A stretch of DNA of 64,000 nucleotides, taken from Pseudomonas moraviensis. Its GTDB lineage: Bacteria > Pseudomonadota > Gammaproteobacteria > Pseudomonadales > Pseudomonadaceae. Below, in pieces: positions 1 to 8,565 of the stretch. The notes under the pieces were generated by a model, which worked only from the letters and a program-made list of their open reading frames with translations, had not been told where the DNA came from and did no database searches. The translations under genes and the position numbers were made by a program. Within the stretch, counting starts at the first letter, position 1. Every line of letters begins with the position of its first letter. The stretch is from contig NZ_LT629788.1 of assembly GCF_900105805.1 (NCBI RefSeq), positions 1,116,001-1,180,000 on the forward strand. The letters run 5' to 3'.

Positions 1-119
1 GTCCGTTGTTAAAAAACGAAGCGGACGCTAAAGCAACGACGGAGTGATGGATGTAGGACGCGTCTGAAATTTTTGCAGTTGTCAGGACTGTAAAAAGATC
101 AAATCCATTGCCAGACAGG

Positions 120-1094
120 TCAACATATCGCTTTACCCTCCCGCCCAAACCGCTCCCGATAAACCGACGGCGGTACGCCCACCACGCTGCGAAACGCCAC
201 GCGAAAACTCTCCACCGATCGATAGCCGCAGCGCTGGGCGATCTGCTCGGTGTGTTGGTGTGTGCTTTCCAGCAACTCCCGCGCTCGCGCCAGGCGTTCA
301 TGTTGCAGCCAGGCTTTCGGCGATTGGCCGCTGGCTTCGGTGAAGCGCCGCAGAAACGTGCGCTCGCTCATTGCTGCTTCGCTGGCCAGATCGCGGACTT
401 CCAGCGGTTCGTGCAGGCGTTCGCGGGCCCATTGCATGACTCGCGATAAATCGCTGCGTGGTGTCGGGCTGACCGGGGTGGGGATGAATTGGGCCTGGCC
501 GCCGGTGCGTTGCGGCGACATGACCAGGCGCCGCGCGACGGCGTTGGCGACCTGTGTGCCGAAGTCGCGTGCCACCAGATGCAGGCAGGCGTCAATGCCC
601 GCCGCGCTGCCGGCGGAGGTGATCAGTTGGCCTGCATCGACATACAGCACGTCCGGATCGACCTCGATGGCCGGAAAACGTTGGGCCAGTTCGCTGGTGT
701 AGCGCCAGTGGGTGGTGGCGCGGTGGCCGTCGAGCAAGCCGCTGGCCGCAAGGACGAACACCCCGGAGCAGATCGACAGCAACCGCGCGCCTCGGCCATG
801 GGCCTGACGCAATGCGTCGATCAGCGCTGGCGGTACCGGGGCGTTGCGGTCGCGCCAGCCGGGGATGACGATGGTGCGCGCTTCGGCGAGGAGTTCGAGG
901 CCGCCATCGGCCAGCACCTGAATGCCGCCCATGGCGCGCATCGGGCCTTGATCGACCGCGGCGATCGCATGCTCATACCAAGGGAACTCGAACTCCGGCC
1001 GGGCCAGGCCGAAGATCTCCACGGCAATGCCAAACTCGAACGTGCAGAGGCCATCGTAGGCCAGAATGGCAACCAGATTGGGCTGAGTGAGCAT
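120..1094 (-). CDS. ftrA: GlxA/FtrA-type AraC transcriptional regulator with DJ-1/PfpI domain
   Basis: 324 aa. The N-terminal half (about residues 5-170) is a DJ-1/PfpI-like amidotransferase fold with the nucleophile-elbow sequence SICSGV (Cys109). The C-terminal 100 residues (about 215-315) carry two AraC-type helix-turn-helix units (MSERTFLRRF and the later RCGYRSVESF). The family senses small metabolites through the DJ-1 domain and usually activates a neighbouring gene. I chose the ATG at 1094 because upstream codons read into the divergent promoter region and the family N-terminus starts just before the first beta strand (LVAILAYDG). It is divergent from the rhodanese at 1196, a pairing that I believe is common for FtrA, so that gene is the probable target. 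The symbol is by family resemblance; the inducer is unknown. Confidence 0.85.
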   Translation of the reverse strand: MLTQPNLVAILAYDGLCTFEFGIAVEIFGLARPEFEFPWYEHAIAAVDQGPMRAMGGIQVLADGGLELLAEARTIVIPGWRDRNAPVPPALIDALRQAHGRGARLLSICSGVFVLAASGLLDGHRATTHWRYTSELAQRFPAIEVDPDVLYVDAGQLITSAGSAAGIDACLHLVARDFGTQVANAVARRLVMSPQRTGGQAQFIPTPVSPTPRSDLSRVMQWARERLHEPLEVRDLASEAAMSERTFLRRFTEASGQSPKAWLQHERLARARELLESTHQHTEQIAQRCGYRSVESFRVAFRSVVGVPPSVYRERFGREGKAIC

Positions 1095-1195
1095 TTGGCG
1101 GAAAACTCCCGGTCGGTGTCTTGCGCGCCACTGTAGCGGTAAGCGCCGTCTCGATAAAGTCTGTTCATCCCCCACAGACAAAGGAGCCACACAAC

Positions 1196-1624
1196 ATGAC
1201 CAGCCTGGTTCGCGACATCCCCGCCGCACCTTCGGCGATTGCCCTGATGCATTTCAGCAATCGTCTGACCTTCGAAACCGATTGTTCCGACGTATTCAGC
1301 AGTCACGAGGCCGGCGAGGTCGATTTTGTTCTGGTGGATGTGCGCGGCCCATTGGCGTTCGAGCGCGGGCATGTGCCTGGCGCGATCAATATCCCGACAC
1401 GCTTGCTCACGGCGGAACGCTTGGCCGATTACCCGAAAAACACGTTGTTCGTGGTCTATTGCGCCGGACCGCATTGCAACGGCGCGAACAAGGCGGCGGT
1501 GAAACTGGCCGCACTGGATTACCCGGTGAAGGAGATGATCGGCGGCGTTACCGGATGGCTGGATGAAGGCTTCAAACTGAGCGCGGCGTCAGTCGCCAAC
1601 ACACCTGTCGCCTGCGAATGCTGA
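1196..1624 (+). CDS. Rhodanese-like sulfurtransferase
   Basis: 142 aa, one rhodanese domain. The active-site loop begins at Cys89 in the sequence YCAGPHCNGA, and the preceding strand has the usual LVDVRGPLAF motif. Single-domain rhodaneses move sulfane sulfur through a cysteine persulfide; the physiological acceptor here is unknown. The start is the ATG at 1196, behind an AGGAG ribosome-binding site; a longer reading frame from 1121 would run through the divergent promoter region. The last residues (VACEC) hold two extra cysteines, which may also carry sulfur; that is inference. It is divergent from the FtrA-like regulator and probably controlled by it. Confidence 0.85.
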   Translation: MTSLVRDIPAAPSAIALMHFSNRLTFETDCSDVFSSHEAGEVDFVLVDVRGPLAFERGHVPGAINIPTRLLTAERLADYPKNTLFVVYCAGPHCNGANKAAVKLAALDYPVKEMIGGVTGWLDEGFKLSAASVANTPVACEC

Positions 1625-1630
1625 TCCCTG

Positions 1631-1730
1631 TGCAGGAGCTGCCGGAGGCTGCGATCTTTTGACGAATGTTCCCACGCTCTGCGTGGGGACGATCAAGATC
1701 AAAAGATCGCAGCCTTCGGCAGCTCCTACG
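1631..1730. repeat. Family A REP inverted pair with nested element
   Basis: Two arms of the GGAGCTGCCGAAGGCTGCGATC type face each other. The loop contains a further small palindrome (CCCACGCTCTGCGTGGG, about 1670-1687). The rest of the gap 1625-1973 holds the putative ArgR half-site and the aotJ promoter region; I see no gene in it. Confidence 0.8.
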
Positions 1731-1841
1731 GGAAGGATCAACGTTTCTTGCTCTGAAAACAGTCTTGTCCTACAGCCTTCGCACCACCACGGCGCACGCC
1801 TTGACCCCCGTCAATGCGTGCGCCGATGTTCTGTAAGTATT

Positions 1842-1857
1842 TGTCGCTTAAAAACAA
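1842..1857 (+). promoter_or_regulatory. Putative ArgR half-site upstream of aotJ
   Basis: The sequence reads TGTCGC, eight bases, then AA. This matches the Pseudomonas ArgR half-site consensus (TGTCGC-N8-AA). It lies about 115 bp ahead of the binding-protein gene. Only one good half-site is visible; a weaker CGTCGC follows at about 1869. Confidence 0.4.
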
Positions 1858-1973
1858 TTGCCCCCGTGCGCGTCGCCATAGACTGCCGGCCACTTCGGTT
1901 TTTGCTGTTAGAACGCCATGACCGAACGCTGAATCGAAAGCTGCCAATAAAAGCCTCCGCACGGGAGTAATAA

Positions 1974-2753
1974 ATGAAAAAGCTAGTGATGTTCGGTGCC
2001 CTGGCACTGTCGATGTTGTCCCTGACCGCTGTGGCCGATGATGCCAAGCCGATCCGCATCGGCATCGAAGCCGGATACCCGCCATTCTCGATGAAAACCC
2101 CTGACGGCAAACTCACCGGTTTCGACGTGGACATCGGCGACGCGCTGTGTGCGCAGATGAAGGTCAAATGCACGTGGGTCGAGCAAGAGTTCGATGGTCT
2201 GATCCCGGCTCTGAAAGTGAAAAAGATCGATGCGATTCTGTCGTCGATGACCATCACCGACGATCGCAAGAAAAACGTCGATTTCACCATCAAGTACTAC
2301 CACACCCCGGCGCGCTTCGTGATGAAGGAAGGCTCCGGCGTCAAAGACCCGCTGACCGAGCTCAAGGGCAAGAAAGTCGGCGTGCTGCGCGCCAGCACCC
2401 ACGACCGCTACGCCACAGAAGTGCTGGTTCCGGCCGGGATCGAACTGGTGCGCTACGGCTCGCAGCAGGAAGCCAACCTCGACATGGTGTCCGGGCGTAT
2501 CGACGCGATGCTGGCCGACTCGGTCAACCTCAGCGACGGCTTCCTGAAAACCGACGCCGGCAAAGGCTTCGAATTCGTCGGCCCTACCTATGAAGACGCC
2601 AAGTACTTCGGCGGCGGTGCCGGCATTGCCGTGCGCAAGGGCGATACCGCACTGGCTGAGCAGTTCAACAAGGCCATCACCGAAATCCGCACCAATGGCG
2701 AGTACAAGAAAGTCCAGGACAAGTACTTCGACTTTGACGTGTACGGCCATTAA
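1974..2753 (+). CDS. Periplasmic lysine/arginine/ornithine-binding protein (AotJ/ArgT-like)
   Basis: 259 aa with a signal peptide (about residues 1-21, cleavage after AVA). It is a family 3 solute-binding protein: the start of the mature domain (IRIGIEAGYPPFSMKTPDG) and GFDVDIGDALC are hallmarks of basic amino acid binders such as AotJ, ArgT and HisJ. It would deliver arginine or ornithine to an ABC permease, but no permease or ATPase gene follows; a strong terminator comes directly after the stop. The next gene is an AotO-like deacylase, so the two ends of the aot operon of P. aeruginosa are here without the middle genes. A possible ArgR half-site lies upstream. The exact ligand cannot be read from sequence. 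Confidence 0.85.
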   Translation: MKKLVMFGALALSMLSLTAVADDAKPIRIGIEAGYPPFSMKTPDGKLTGFDVDIGDALCAQMKVKCTWVEQEFDGLIPALKVKKIDAILSSMTITDDRKKNVDFTIKYYHTPARFVMKEGSGVKDPLTELKGKKVGVLRASTHDRYATEVLVPAGIELVRYGSQQEANLDMVSGRIDAMLADSVNLSDGFLKTDAGKGFEFVGPTYEDAKYFGGGAGIAVRKGDTALAEQFNKAITEIRTNGEYKKVQDKYFDFDVYGH

Positions 2754-2764
2754 TAAGCCGTAAG

Positions 2765-2802
2765 AAAAAAGTGGCCCCGTTTGCGCGGAGGCCACTTTTT
2801 TT
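2765..2802 (+). terminator. Rho-independent terminator after the aotJ-like gene
   Basis: The stem AAAAAAGTGGCC pairs with GGCCACTTTTTT across a short GC-rich loop, 12 bp after the stop codon. It isolates the binding-protein gene from the genes downstream. Confidence 0.85.
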
Positions 2803-2836
2803 GCACCCATGATTTATCCTGCGTTCATATTTGCCA

Positions 2837-2921
2837 TGTAGGAGCTGCCGAAGGCTGCGATCTTTTGACTTTGCTTGTAAAAAACAAGATCAAAAGATCG
2901 CAGCCTTCGGCAGCTCCTACA
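2837..2921. repeat. Family A REP inverted pair
   Basis: Two near-perfect inverted arms (TGTAGGAGCTGCCGAAGGCTGCGATC type) with a short A/T-rich centre, placed between the terminator and the start of the AotO-like gene at 2941. Confidence 0.85.
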
Positions 2922-2940
2922 GAAAAATCGGAGATTTCCC

Positions 2941-4053
2941 ATGCAACGCATCGACCACGTTCTGCCCTGGAGCCATTTGGGCAGCGAGCGCTCTCTCAGC
3001 GTGTTCCGCTATGGCGCCGGCAGCCGTAAGGTGTACATCCAGGCCAGCCTGCATGCCGACGAGCTGCCGGGCATGCGCACTGCGTGGGAACTCAAGCTGC
3101 GCCTGAGCGAGCTGGAACAGCAGGGCCGCTTGCAGGGCGTCATCGAACTGGTGCCGGTGGCCAATCCGATCGGCCTTGATCAGCATCTGCAAGGCAATCA
3201 CATGGGCCGCTTCGAGCTGGGCAGCGGCAAGAATTTCAACCGCGCGTTCGTCGAGCTCAGCGCCCCGGTGGCAGCGCTGGCAGGGGAGCGGCTCGGTGCG
3301 GATGCCGAGGCCAACGTCGCGTTGATCCGCGAGGCCATGGCTCAGGTCTTTGACGAGTTGCCGGCGGCCAAATCTCAACTGGAAGCCTTGCATCGCTTAT
3401 TGCTGCGCCACGCCTGCGACGCCGACATCACCCTCGATCTGCATTGCGACTTCGACGCTGCCATTCACCTGTACGCGCTGCCGCAACACTGGCCGCAGTG
3501 GCAACCACTGGCGGCGCGGCTGAAGGCGGGTGTGGCGTTGCTGTGCGAGGATTCCGGCGGCAGCTCGTTCGATGAGTCCTGCTCGACGCCCTGGTTGCGT
3601 CTGGCTAAAGCATTCCCGCATGCGGCGATTCCGGCGGCGAACCTGGCAACCACGCTGGAGCTGGGCAGCATGGGCGACACCCGTGTCGATCAGGCCCGGG
3701 CCAACTGCGAAGCGATTCTCGGCTTTCTCGCCGAGCAGGGTTTCATCAGCGGCGAATGGCCGGCAGCCCCGAACGAGTGCTGTGAAGGCCTGCCGTTCGA
3801 AGGCACCGAATACCTGTTCGCCCCGCACCACGGCGTAGTGAGTTTCTTGCGCAATGCCGGTGAATGGGTAGAGCAGGGCGACGCGCTGTTCGAGGTCGTT
3901 GATCCATTGCAGGATCGCGTGACCACCGTGCGCGCCGGCACCAGCGGGGTGCTGTTTGCGATTGATCGCGGGCGGTATACCGAACCGGGGATCTGGCAGG
4001 CGAAAGTGGCGGGGCGGGTGCCGTTTCGTACCGGCAAGTTGACCAACGACTGA
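2941..4053 (+). CDS. Succinylglutamate desuccinylase/aspartoacylase family protein (AotO-like)
   Basis: 370 aa, zinc carboxypeptidase-like fold of the AstE/AspA family. Zinc ligands are visible as His38 and Glu41 (HADELPG) and His168 (TLDLHCD); NFNR (98-101) matches the family's substrate-binding asparagine/arginine. The C-terminal part (about 285-365) looks like the biotinyl/lipoyl-like beta barrel that members of this family carry. In P. aeruginosa a homologue (aotO) sits in the aot arginine/ornithine transport operon, and here it follows an aotJ-like gene, which suggests a role in N-acylated amino acid turnover. The actual substrate is unknown. The gene has its own upstream region with a REP pair, so it may be transcribed separately. 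Confidence 0.8.
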   Translation: MQRIDHVLPWSHLGSERSLSVFRYGAGSRKVYIQASLHADELPGMRTAWELKLRLSELEQQGRLQGVIELVPVANPIGLDQHLQGNHMGRFELGSGKNFNRAFVELSAPVAALAGERLGADAEANVALIREAMAQVFDELPAAKSQLEALHRLLLRHACDADITLDLHCDFDAAIHLYALPQHWPQWQPLAARLKAGVALLCEDSGGSSFDESCSTPWLRLAKAFPHAAIPAANLATTLELGSMGDTRVDQARANCEAILGFLAEQGFISGEWPAAPNECCEGLPFEGTEYLFAPHHGVVSFLRNAGEWVEQGDALFEVVDPLQDRVTTVRAGTSGVLFAIDRGRYTEPGIWQAKVAGRVPFRTGKLTND

Positions 4054-4077
4054 GGATTTCCGTCGGCTTCAATGGCC

Positions 4078-4151
4078 TCATCGCGAGCAGGCTCACTCCT
4101 ACAGGGGGAACGCATTCCAAATGTAGGAGCGAGCCTGCTCGCGAAAGGGCC
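4078..4151. repeat. Family B REP pair (arms pointing outward)
   Basis: Two arms of the CGCGAGCAGGCTCACTCCTACA type in inverted order with a 20 bp centre, just after the AotO-like gene. Confidence 0.85.
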
Positions 4152-4234
4152 ATCAGCCACACCACAAAATTTGGATCCTCCGCCGAGGATGTTAGGCTCC
4201 CCCGCGAACCCGACACTCTGTGAAGGAACGCTCC

Positions 4235-4951
4235 ATGCTGAAACTATTCGCCCTGCTAACGCTGCTCGCATCCACCGCCGTCCACGCCCAAACCACCCTG
4301 CAATCCGACCTGCCGCTCAAATACCTCGAACAGGTCCACGCCGATGCCGAACCGCGTCCGCTGGTGATTTTCCTGCACGGTTATGGCAGTAACGAGGCCG
4401 ATCTGATCGGTATGAAATTTCAGCTGCCGGCGCAGTACAACTACCTTTCCGTGCGCGCGCCGATGAGTCTGGGTGAAGGACGTTACCAGTGGTTTCGCAA
4501 GAAGGGCGACGGTGCCTACAACGGTGAGACCGATGATCTGAAGGTCAGCGGCCAGAAGCTGCGCGACTTTATCGCTCAGGCGGCGAAGAAATATCACGCC
4601 GCGCCGGACAAGGTGTACCTGATCGGTTTCAGCCAAGGCGCGATGATGAGCTACGAAGTGGGCCTGCGCGCGCCAGCGGCCGTGGGCGGCTTTGCCGCGT
4701 CGAGCGGGCGCTTGTTGCCGGTGCTCAAGGCCGAACTCAAGCCCGGACAGGCGCCGCTGCCGCTGAGCATCTTTATCGGCCACGGCACCGCCGATGATCC
4801 GGTGCCTTACCGCCATGGCACCGAGGCCAACGCGCTACTGCAGAAACTCGATTACCAGCCCGAGTTTCACGCTTATCCGGGCGTCGGCCACAGCATCAGT
4901 GCGGCCGAATTGCGCGATCTGAATGGCTGGTTGCAGCGGCTCAATCCTTGA
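4235..4951 (+). CDS. Secreted alpha/beta hydrolase (phospholipase/carboxylesterase family)
   Basis: 238 aa with a signal peptide (MLKLFALLTLLASTAVHA). The catalytic triad is visible: Ser133 in GFSQGA, Asp188 in GTADDPVP and His219 in GVGHSI, with the oxyanion-hole motif HGYGSNE at 48-54. This is the esterase/lysophospholipase family related to acyl-protein thioesterases, but exported, so it should act on esters in the periplasm. The start at 4235 follows a GAAGGA site by 6 bases; an in-frame GTG at 4220 is less likely. Its end overlaps the convergent gene at 4941 by 11 bp. Confidence 0.85.
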   Translation: MLKLFALLTLLASTAVHAQTTLQSDLPLKYLEQVHADAEPRPLVIFLHGYGSNEADLIGMKFQLPAQYNYLSVRAPMSLGEGRYQWFRKKGDGAYNGETDDLKVSGQKLRDFIAQAAKKYHAAPDKVYLIGFSQGAMMSYEVGLRAPAAVGGFAASSGRLLPVLKAELKPGQAPLPLSIFIGHGTADDPVPYRHGTEANALLQKLDYQPEFHAYPGVGHSISAAELRDLNGWLQRLNP

Positions 4952-5498
4952 CGATGGCTTTGACCAAGGCATCGTGAGTCTTCTTGTCGCTGGCGCGGGA
5001 AATCACCTGCACCAGCGCCATCTTCGTCCCTGAGCCGGCCAGTAGCGTGGTGTTCAGCGTCTGGCCACCGCCTTGGGTGGCGGTGCTGTCAACCTGGCGC
5101 AGGCCGAGGCCGGTGCCTTTCTGGGTCAGGCTTTTTTCGCTGAGCTTGTTGAAGTCCGGCAGCGCCTTGCGCTGATCGTCGATGAAACTCGACACGCTGC
5201 CGTCGAGGAATTCACTGTCGTTATTCTTGACGTTCTGCCCTGCGGGGATCTGGTTTTCCGCGGCGATGACCACGGTTTTGGTCGCCTGATTGGTGTACAT
5301 CGTGCCCTTGGCGCCGCTCGGGCTGGCGGGCAGCGGGTCGGCGACAAAGCCTTTGGGCAGGACAAAGGCAAACTTGCCGTCGAGCATCGAGACCTTCTCG
5401 GTTTTGACTTTTTCCTTGGCGGCGTGCGCATTGATCGCGGTGAAACCGGCGACGGCCGCCAACATCAGGATGACGGCTTTTTTGCTCAACAATGACAT
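4941..5498 (-). CDS. Secreted protein of unknown function (DcrB/PsbP-like fold possible)
   Basis: 185 aa, with a signal peptide (cleavage near AHA, residue 26-27) and no transmembrane segment afterwards. The mature part starts with a strand-rich segment, GKFAFVLPKGFVADPLP, reminiscent of the DcrB/PsbP superfamily; this is a weak resemblance. No catalytic residues are recognisable and there are no cysteines in the mature chain. The ATG at 5498 follows a GGAG site by 8 bases. The gene lies between the esterase (convergent) and a membrane protein gene on the same strand 85 bp upstream. Function unknown. Confidence 0.65.
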   Translation of the reverse strand: MSLLSKKAVILMLAAVAGFTAINAHAAKEKVKTEKVSMLDGKFAFVLPKGFVADPLPASPSGAKGTMYTNQATKTVVIAAENQIPAGQNVKNNDSEFLDGSVSSFIDDQRKALPDFNKLSEKSLTQKGTGLGLRQVDSTATQGGGQTLNTTLLAGSGTKMALVQVISRASDKKTHDALVKAIVKD

Positions 5499-5582
5499 CT
5501 GAATCTCCGGGAATTGGTCGCGCAAGGCGGGCGATCATCCCACGGAGCGTGCCGGGGATTCCAGCGCGATTCGTCCGGACGG

Positions 5583-6356
5583 TTATTGCGCTTGCGCCCT
5601 GGCCACTGGCCGCGCCAGCAGACGCCGGGTCACCCCCAGCATCGCGACCGAAACCGCCACGCCTACGGCAAAACCGCTGAGGCCCATGCTCGGCAACGTC
5701 AATGCCGACACCAGGCAGAATGCCGAAAACGAATACATGCCGGTCGCCGTTGCGCGCAGTAACGCGGCGGTAAACGCTGGGCCGCGGGTCTGTTGCGAGA
5801 ACACCGCCATGACGCTGCCGAGCACCGGGAATACCGCGAGCAGGCCGCTCCAGCGTTCGCCAACGGTGCTGGCGAGCATCGTCACTACCAGCGTCAGCGC
5901 CGCGCCGGCAATCATCCGCCAGATCAGTTTGTCCGACTTCGGCGCCGGCCCGTTCAATACGGGTTGCACTTCAGGAAACAGGTAAGGCGATGCCAGCAGT
6001 GCTACCGCCGCAGCAATTACCGAGAACGCCAAGGACCCCGGAATCACCGATAACACCGCCGCCAGCAAGCCCCAAACCGCCAGCGAGATCGTAAGTGCCC
6101 ACGGCCAATTGGCGCGTTGCGCGACCTGCGCATAGGTGATGCAGAAGGCAATCATCGCGAACATTGCCGACAGCGCCGCCACCGCGGATTGCGCAGCGAA
6201 CTGCGGGCCTTGTTCGATGGCGAGGAAAAACAGAATCGGCCCGACCACCACCGGCAAACCCGATAGCCATCCCGCCACGCTCGGGCCCCAGCGCTTGCCT
6301 GCCAGAGAAATCAGCAGGAGGAAACCGGGAATCAGCAGCAGTTTGAGAATCAGCAC
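5583..6356 (-). CDS. Polytopic membrane protein with internal duplication, function unknown
   Basis: 257 aa with about eight hydrophobic segments. Two halves resemble each other: residues 31-72 (GLPVVVGP...GPQFAA...AFC) and 171-214 (AVFPVLGS...GPAFTA...AFC), so the protein arose by duplication of a four-helix unit, as in many transporters. The start codon is GTG at 6356, supported by a GGAG site about 9 bases upstream. I recognise it only as a conserved hypothetical of Pseudomonas type; a transport role is inference from the topology. Confidence 0.7.
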   Translation of the reverse strand: MLILKLLLIPGFLLLISLAGKRWGPSVAGWLSGLPVVVGPILFFLAIEQGPQFAAQSAVAALSAMFAMIAFCITYAQVAQRANWPWALTISLAVWGLLAAVLSVIPGSLAFSVIAAAVALLASPYLFPEVQPVLNGPAPKSDKLIWRMIAGAALTLVVTMLASTVGERWSGLLAVFPVLGSVMAVFSQQTRGPAFTAALLRATATGMYSFSAFCLVSALTLPSMGLSGFAVGVAVSVAMLGVTRRLLARPVARAQAQ

Positions 6357-6501
6357 GCGGGTGTCTCCGTCGGGTCAGGGTGAGTCACGTTAGCACTGCG
6401 GTGAGAAGATTGCTGCCTATGTGTGCAAAGTTTGTATACAAAATTTCAGGCGTGAATCCGGCTATGCTTGGAGCATCACGACGCGCGGAGACATAACGGC
6501 G

Positions 6502-7038
6502 ATGAACAGGACACCGAAGCTCGTCCGTGGCTGCTGTGGCATTGGCTTGTGGGCGCTACTGCTCACACCGACATGGGCCAGTTGGCAAGACGCCGTGCCC
6601 GGTGCGCAGATCATCGGCAGCGGCGATTTCAGTGTGTTCGGTTTCGATGTCTACAGTGCACGCCTGTGGAGTGCCGCGCGACCGCTGGCGGCCGGCCAGC
6701 CCTTTGCCCTGGAGCTGATCTACCGCCGGGCGATCTCGCGCGATGATCTGGTCAGCACCAGCGTCGACGAAATCAAACGCCTTGGCGGCCCCCGCGTCAG
6801 TCCGGCGCAACTGGCCGACTGGCAGGTGCAGATGCAGCAATCGTTCGTCGATGTGCAGGCCGGCACGCGTATTACCGGCGTGTATCTGCCGGGGCAGGGT
6901 GCGCGATTTTTTATCGGTCAGAAGCTTCAGCATGAAATCGAAGATCCGCAATTTGCCAAGGCGTTTTTTGATATCTGGCTGGATCCGCGTACGCGCAGTC
7001 CTGAGTTGCGCGAGCAGTTGTTGGGCGTGAGTCAATAA
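6502..7038 (+). CDS. Chalcone isomerase-like secreted protein
   Basis: 178 aa with a signal peptide (about residues 1-26, ending TWA). The mature chain has the pattern of the bacterial chalcone-isomerase-like domain: GSGDFSVFGFDVYSARLW, ALELIYRR, and the C-terminal FFDIWLDPRTRSPELREQLL. Bacterial members are periplasmic and have no demonstrated flavonoid chemistry; a fatty-acid or lipid ligand has been suggested for the fold. The ATG at 6502 is preceded by GGAG; a reading frame from 6421 exists but would put the signal peptide internally. Confidence 0.75.
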   Translation: MNRTPKLVRGCCGIGLWALLLTPTWASWQDAVPGAQIIGSGDFSVFGFDVYSARLWSAARPLAAGQPFALELIYRRAISRDDLVSTSVDEIKRLGGPRVSPAQLADWQVQMQQSFVDVQAGTRITGVYLPGQGARFFIGQKLQHEIEDPQFAKAFFDIWLDPRTRSPELREQLLGVSQ

Positions 7039-7153
7039 GATCAGAAGTTCGCATTCCACATGCGGGCGCCGCCAGCTGCGATCTTTTGCTCTTCAACGCT
7101 TTGTTCGAAACGACTAAGCTGCCGGGCTCCCGTGTTTGTTTCTGGATGTGTGC

Positions 7154-8473
7154 GTGAAATTCAGCTTGCCCAAAATCGCCACTGCGCCGTTTTGCCCGCC
7201 GGAAGTGGCCGGCAGTGTCGCGGTCGATCCGACTGCTTCATTCTTCAAGCGCGTGCTGCGTTTTGCCGGCCCCGGTTTGCTGGTGTCGATCGGCTACATG
7301 GATCCGGGCAACTGGGCCACCGCGATCGAGGCCGGATCGCGTTTTGGTTACAGCCTGTTGTTCGTGGTGCTGTTGGCGAGTCTGGCTGGCATGGTGGTGC
7401 AGTGCCTGTGCTCGCGGCTGGGCATCGCCACCGGCCGCGATCTGGCGCAACTGTCCCGCGAGCGCTACAGCACGCCGACCGCACGCCTGCAATGGGGGCT
7501 GGCGGAAATCTCGATCATCGCCACCGACCTCGCCGAAGTGCTTGGCTGCGCACTCGCGTTTCACTTGCTGCTCGGCTGTTCGCTGACTTTCGGCATCGCC
7601 CTGACCGCGTTCGACACACTGCTGGTGCTGGCCCTGCAGAACCGTGGTTTCCGCCGGCTGGAAGCGATCATGCTGGTGCTGGTCGCGACCATCGGCGTGT
7701 GTTTTTTCGTTGAGCTGTTGCTGATCAAACCTTACTGGCCGGACGTGGCGCAGGGCTTCAAACCTTCGCTGTCGGCCATCGGCGATGCCGCACCGCTGTA
7801 TCTGGCCATTGGCATCCTCGGCGCCACCGTCATGCCGCATAACCTTTACCTGCACACCTCGATCGTGCAGACGCGAATGATCGGCAAGGATCTGGCGAGC
7901 AAGCAGGATGCGGTGAAACTGGCGCGCATCGACACCATCGGTTCGCTGGCCCTGGCGCTGCTGGTCAATGCGGCAATCCTGATTCTCGCAGCGGCGGCGT
8001 TTCACCAGTCCGGGCACACCGATGTGGTCGACATTCAGGACGCCTATCACTTGCTCGATCCGCTGGTCGGCGGTGCGCTGGCGAGTGTGTTGTTCGGCGT
8101 GGCGCTGCTCGCGTCCGGACAGAGTTCGACCTTCACCGGGACCATCGCCGGGCAGGTGATCATGGAGGGCTATTTGAACCTGCGCATCCCGTGCTGGCAG
8201 CGGCGCCTGATCACCCGCGGGCTGGCGCTGATTCCGGCTTTTATCGGCGTGTGGCTGATGGGCGATAACGCGATCGGCAAGTTGCTGGTATTGAGCCAGG
8301 TAGTGCTCAGCCTGCAACTGCCGTTTGCCTTGTATCCGTTGATCCGCATGACCAACGACAGACAGCTGATGGGGCCGTTCGTCAATCGCTGGCCAACCCG
8401 GGTGCTGGCGTGGGGGCTGTTTGTGTTGATCAGTGGGGCGAACAGTTGGTTGATCTTGCAGTGGGCGGTTTGA
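7154..8473 (+). CDS. mntH: Nramp family divalent metal ion transporter
   Basis: About 439 aa, eleven predicted helices. The Nramp signature DPGNWATAIEAG in helix 1 and the MPHNLYLHTS motif in helix 6 provide the metal site, and the GQSSTFTGTIAGQVIMEG loop is the transport signature. It would import Mn2+ (and possibly Fe2+) with protons across the inner membrane. The start is uncertain: GTG at 7154 or TTG at 7136 are possible, neither with a strong ribosome-binding site. The gap before it (7039-7153) contains a degenerate half of a family A REP. The symbol assumes the usual MntH role. Confidence 0.85.
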   Translation: MKFSLPKIATAPFCPPEVAGSVAVDPTASFFKRVLRFAGPGLLVSIGYMDPGNWATAIEAGSRFGYSLLFVVLLASLAGMVVQCLCSRLGIATGRDLAQLSRERYSTPTARLQWGLAEISIIATDLAEVLGCALAFHLLLGCSLTFGIALTAFDTLLVLALQNRGFRRLEAIMLVLVATIGVCFFVELLLIKPYWPDVAQGFKPSLSAIGDAAPLYLAIGILGATVMPHNLYLHTSIVQTRMIGKDLASKQDAVKLARIDTIGSLALALLVNAAILILAAAAFHQSGHTDVVDIQDAYHLLDPLVGGALASVLFGVALLASGQSSTFTGTIAGQVIMEGYLNLRIPCWQRRLITRGLALIPAFIGVWLMGDNAIGKLLVLSQVVLSLQLPFALYPLIRMTNDRQLMGPFVNRWPTRVLAWGLFVLISGANSWLILQWAV

Positions 8474-8480
8474 TTGTTGG

Positions 8481-8561
8481 CCTCTTCGCGAGCAGGCTCG
8501 CTCCCACAATGTTGAGTTCATCACTGGGCCAATGTGGGAGCGAGCCTGCTCGCGAAGACTG
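8481..8561. repeat. Family B REP pair
   Basis: Inverted arms CGCGAGCAGGCTCGCTCCCAC and its complement between the convergent mntH and P450 genes. Confidence 0.85.
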
Positions 8562-8565
8562 ATCA

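Noticed and set aside
1..119. Left edge of the window
   Set aside because: I looked for the end of an upstream gene or an RNA and found only an A/T-rich stretch with a short imperfect inverted repeat (GTCCG...CGGAC), nothing I can support.
7050..7091. Degenerate family A arm (CCGCCAGCTGCGATCTTTTG) before mntH
   Set aside because: Only a partial arm without partner; too decayed to list as a separate repeat feature.
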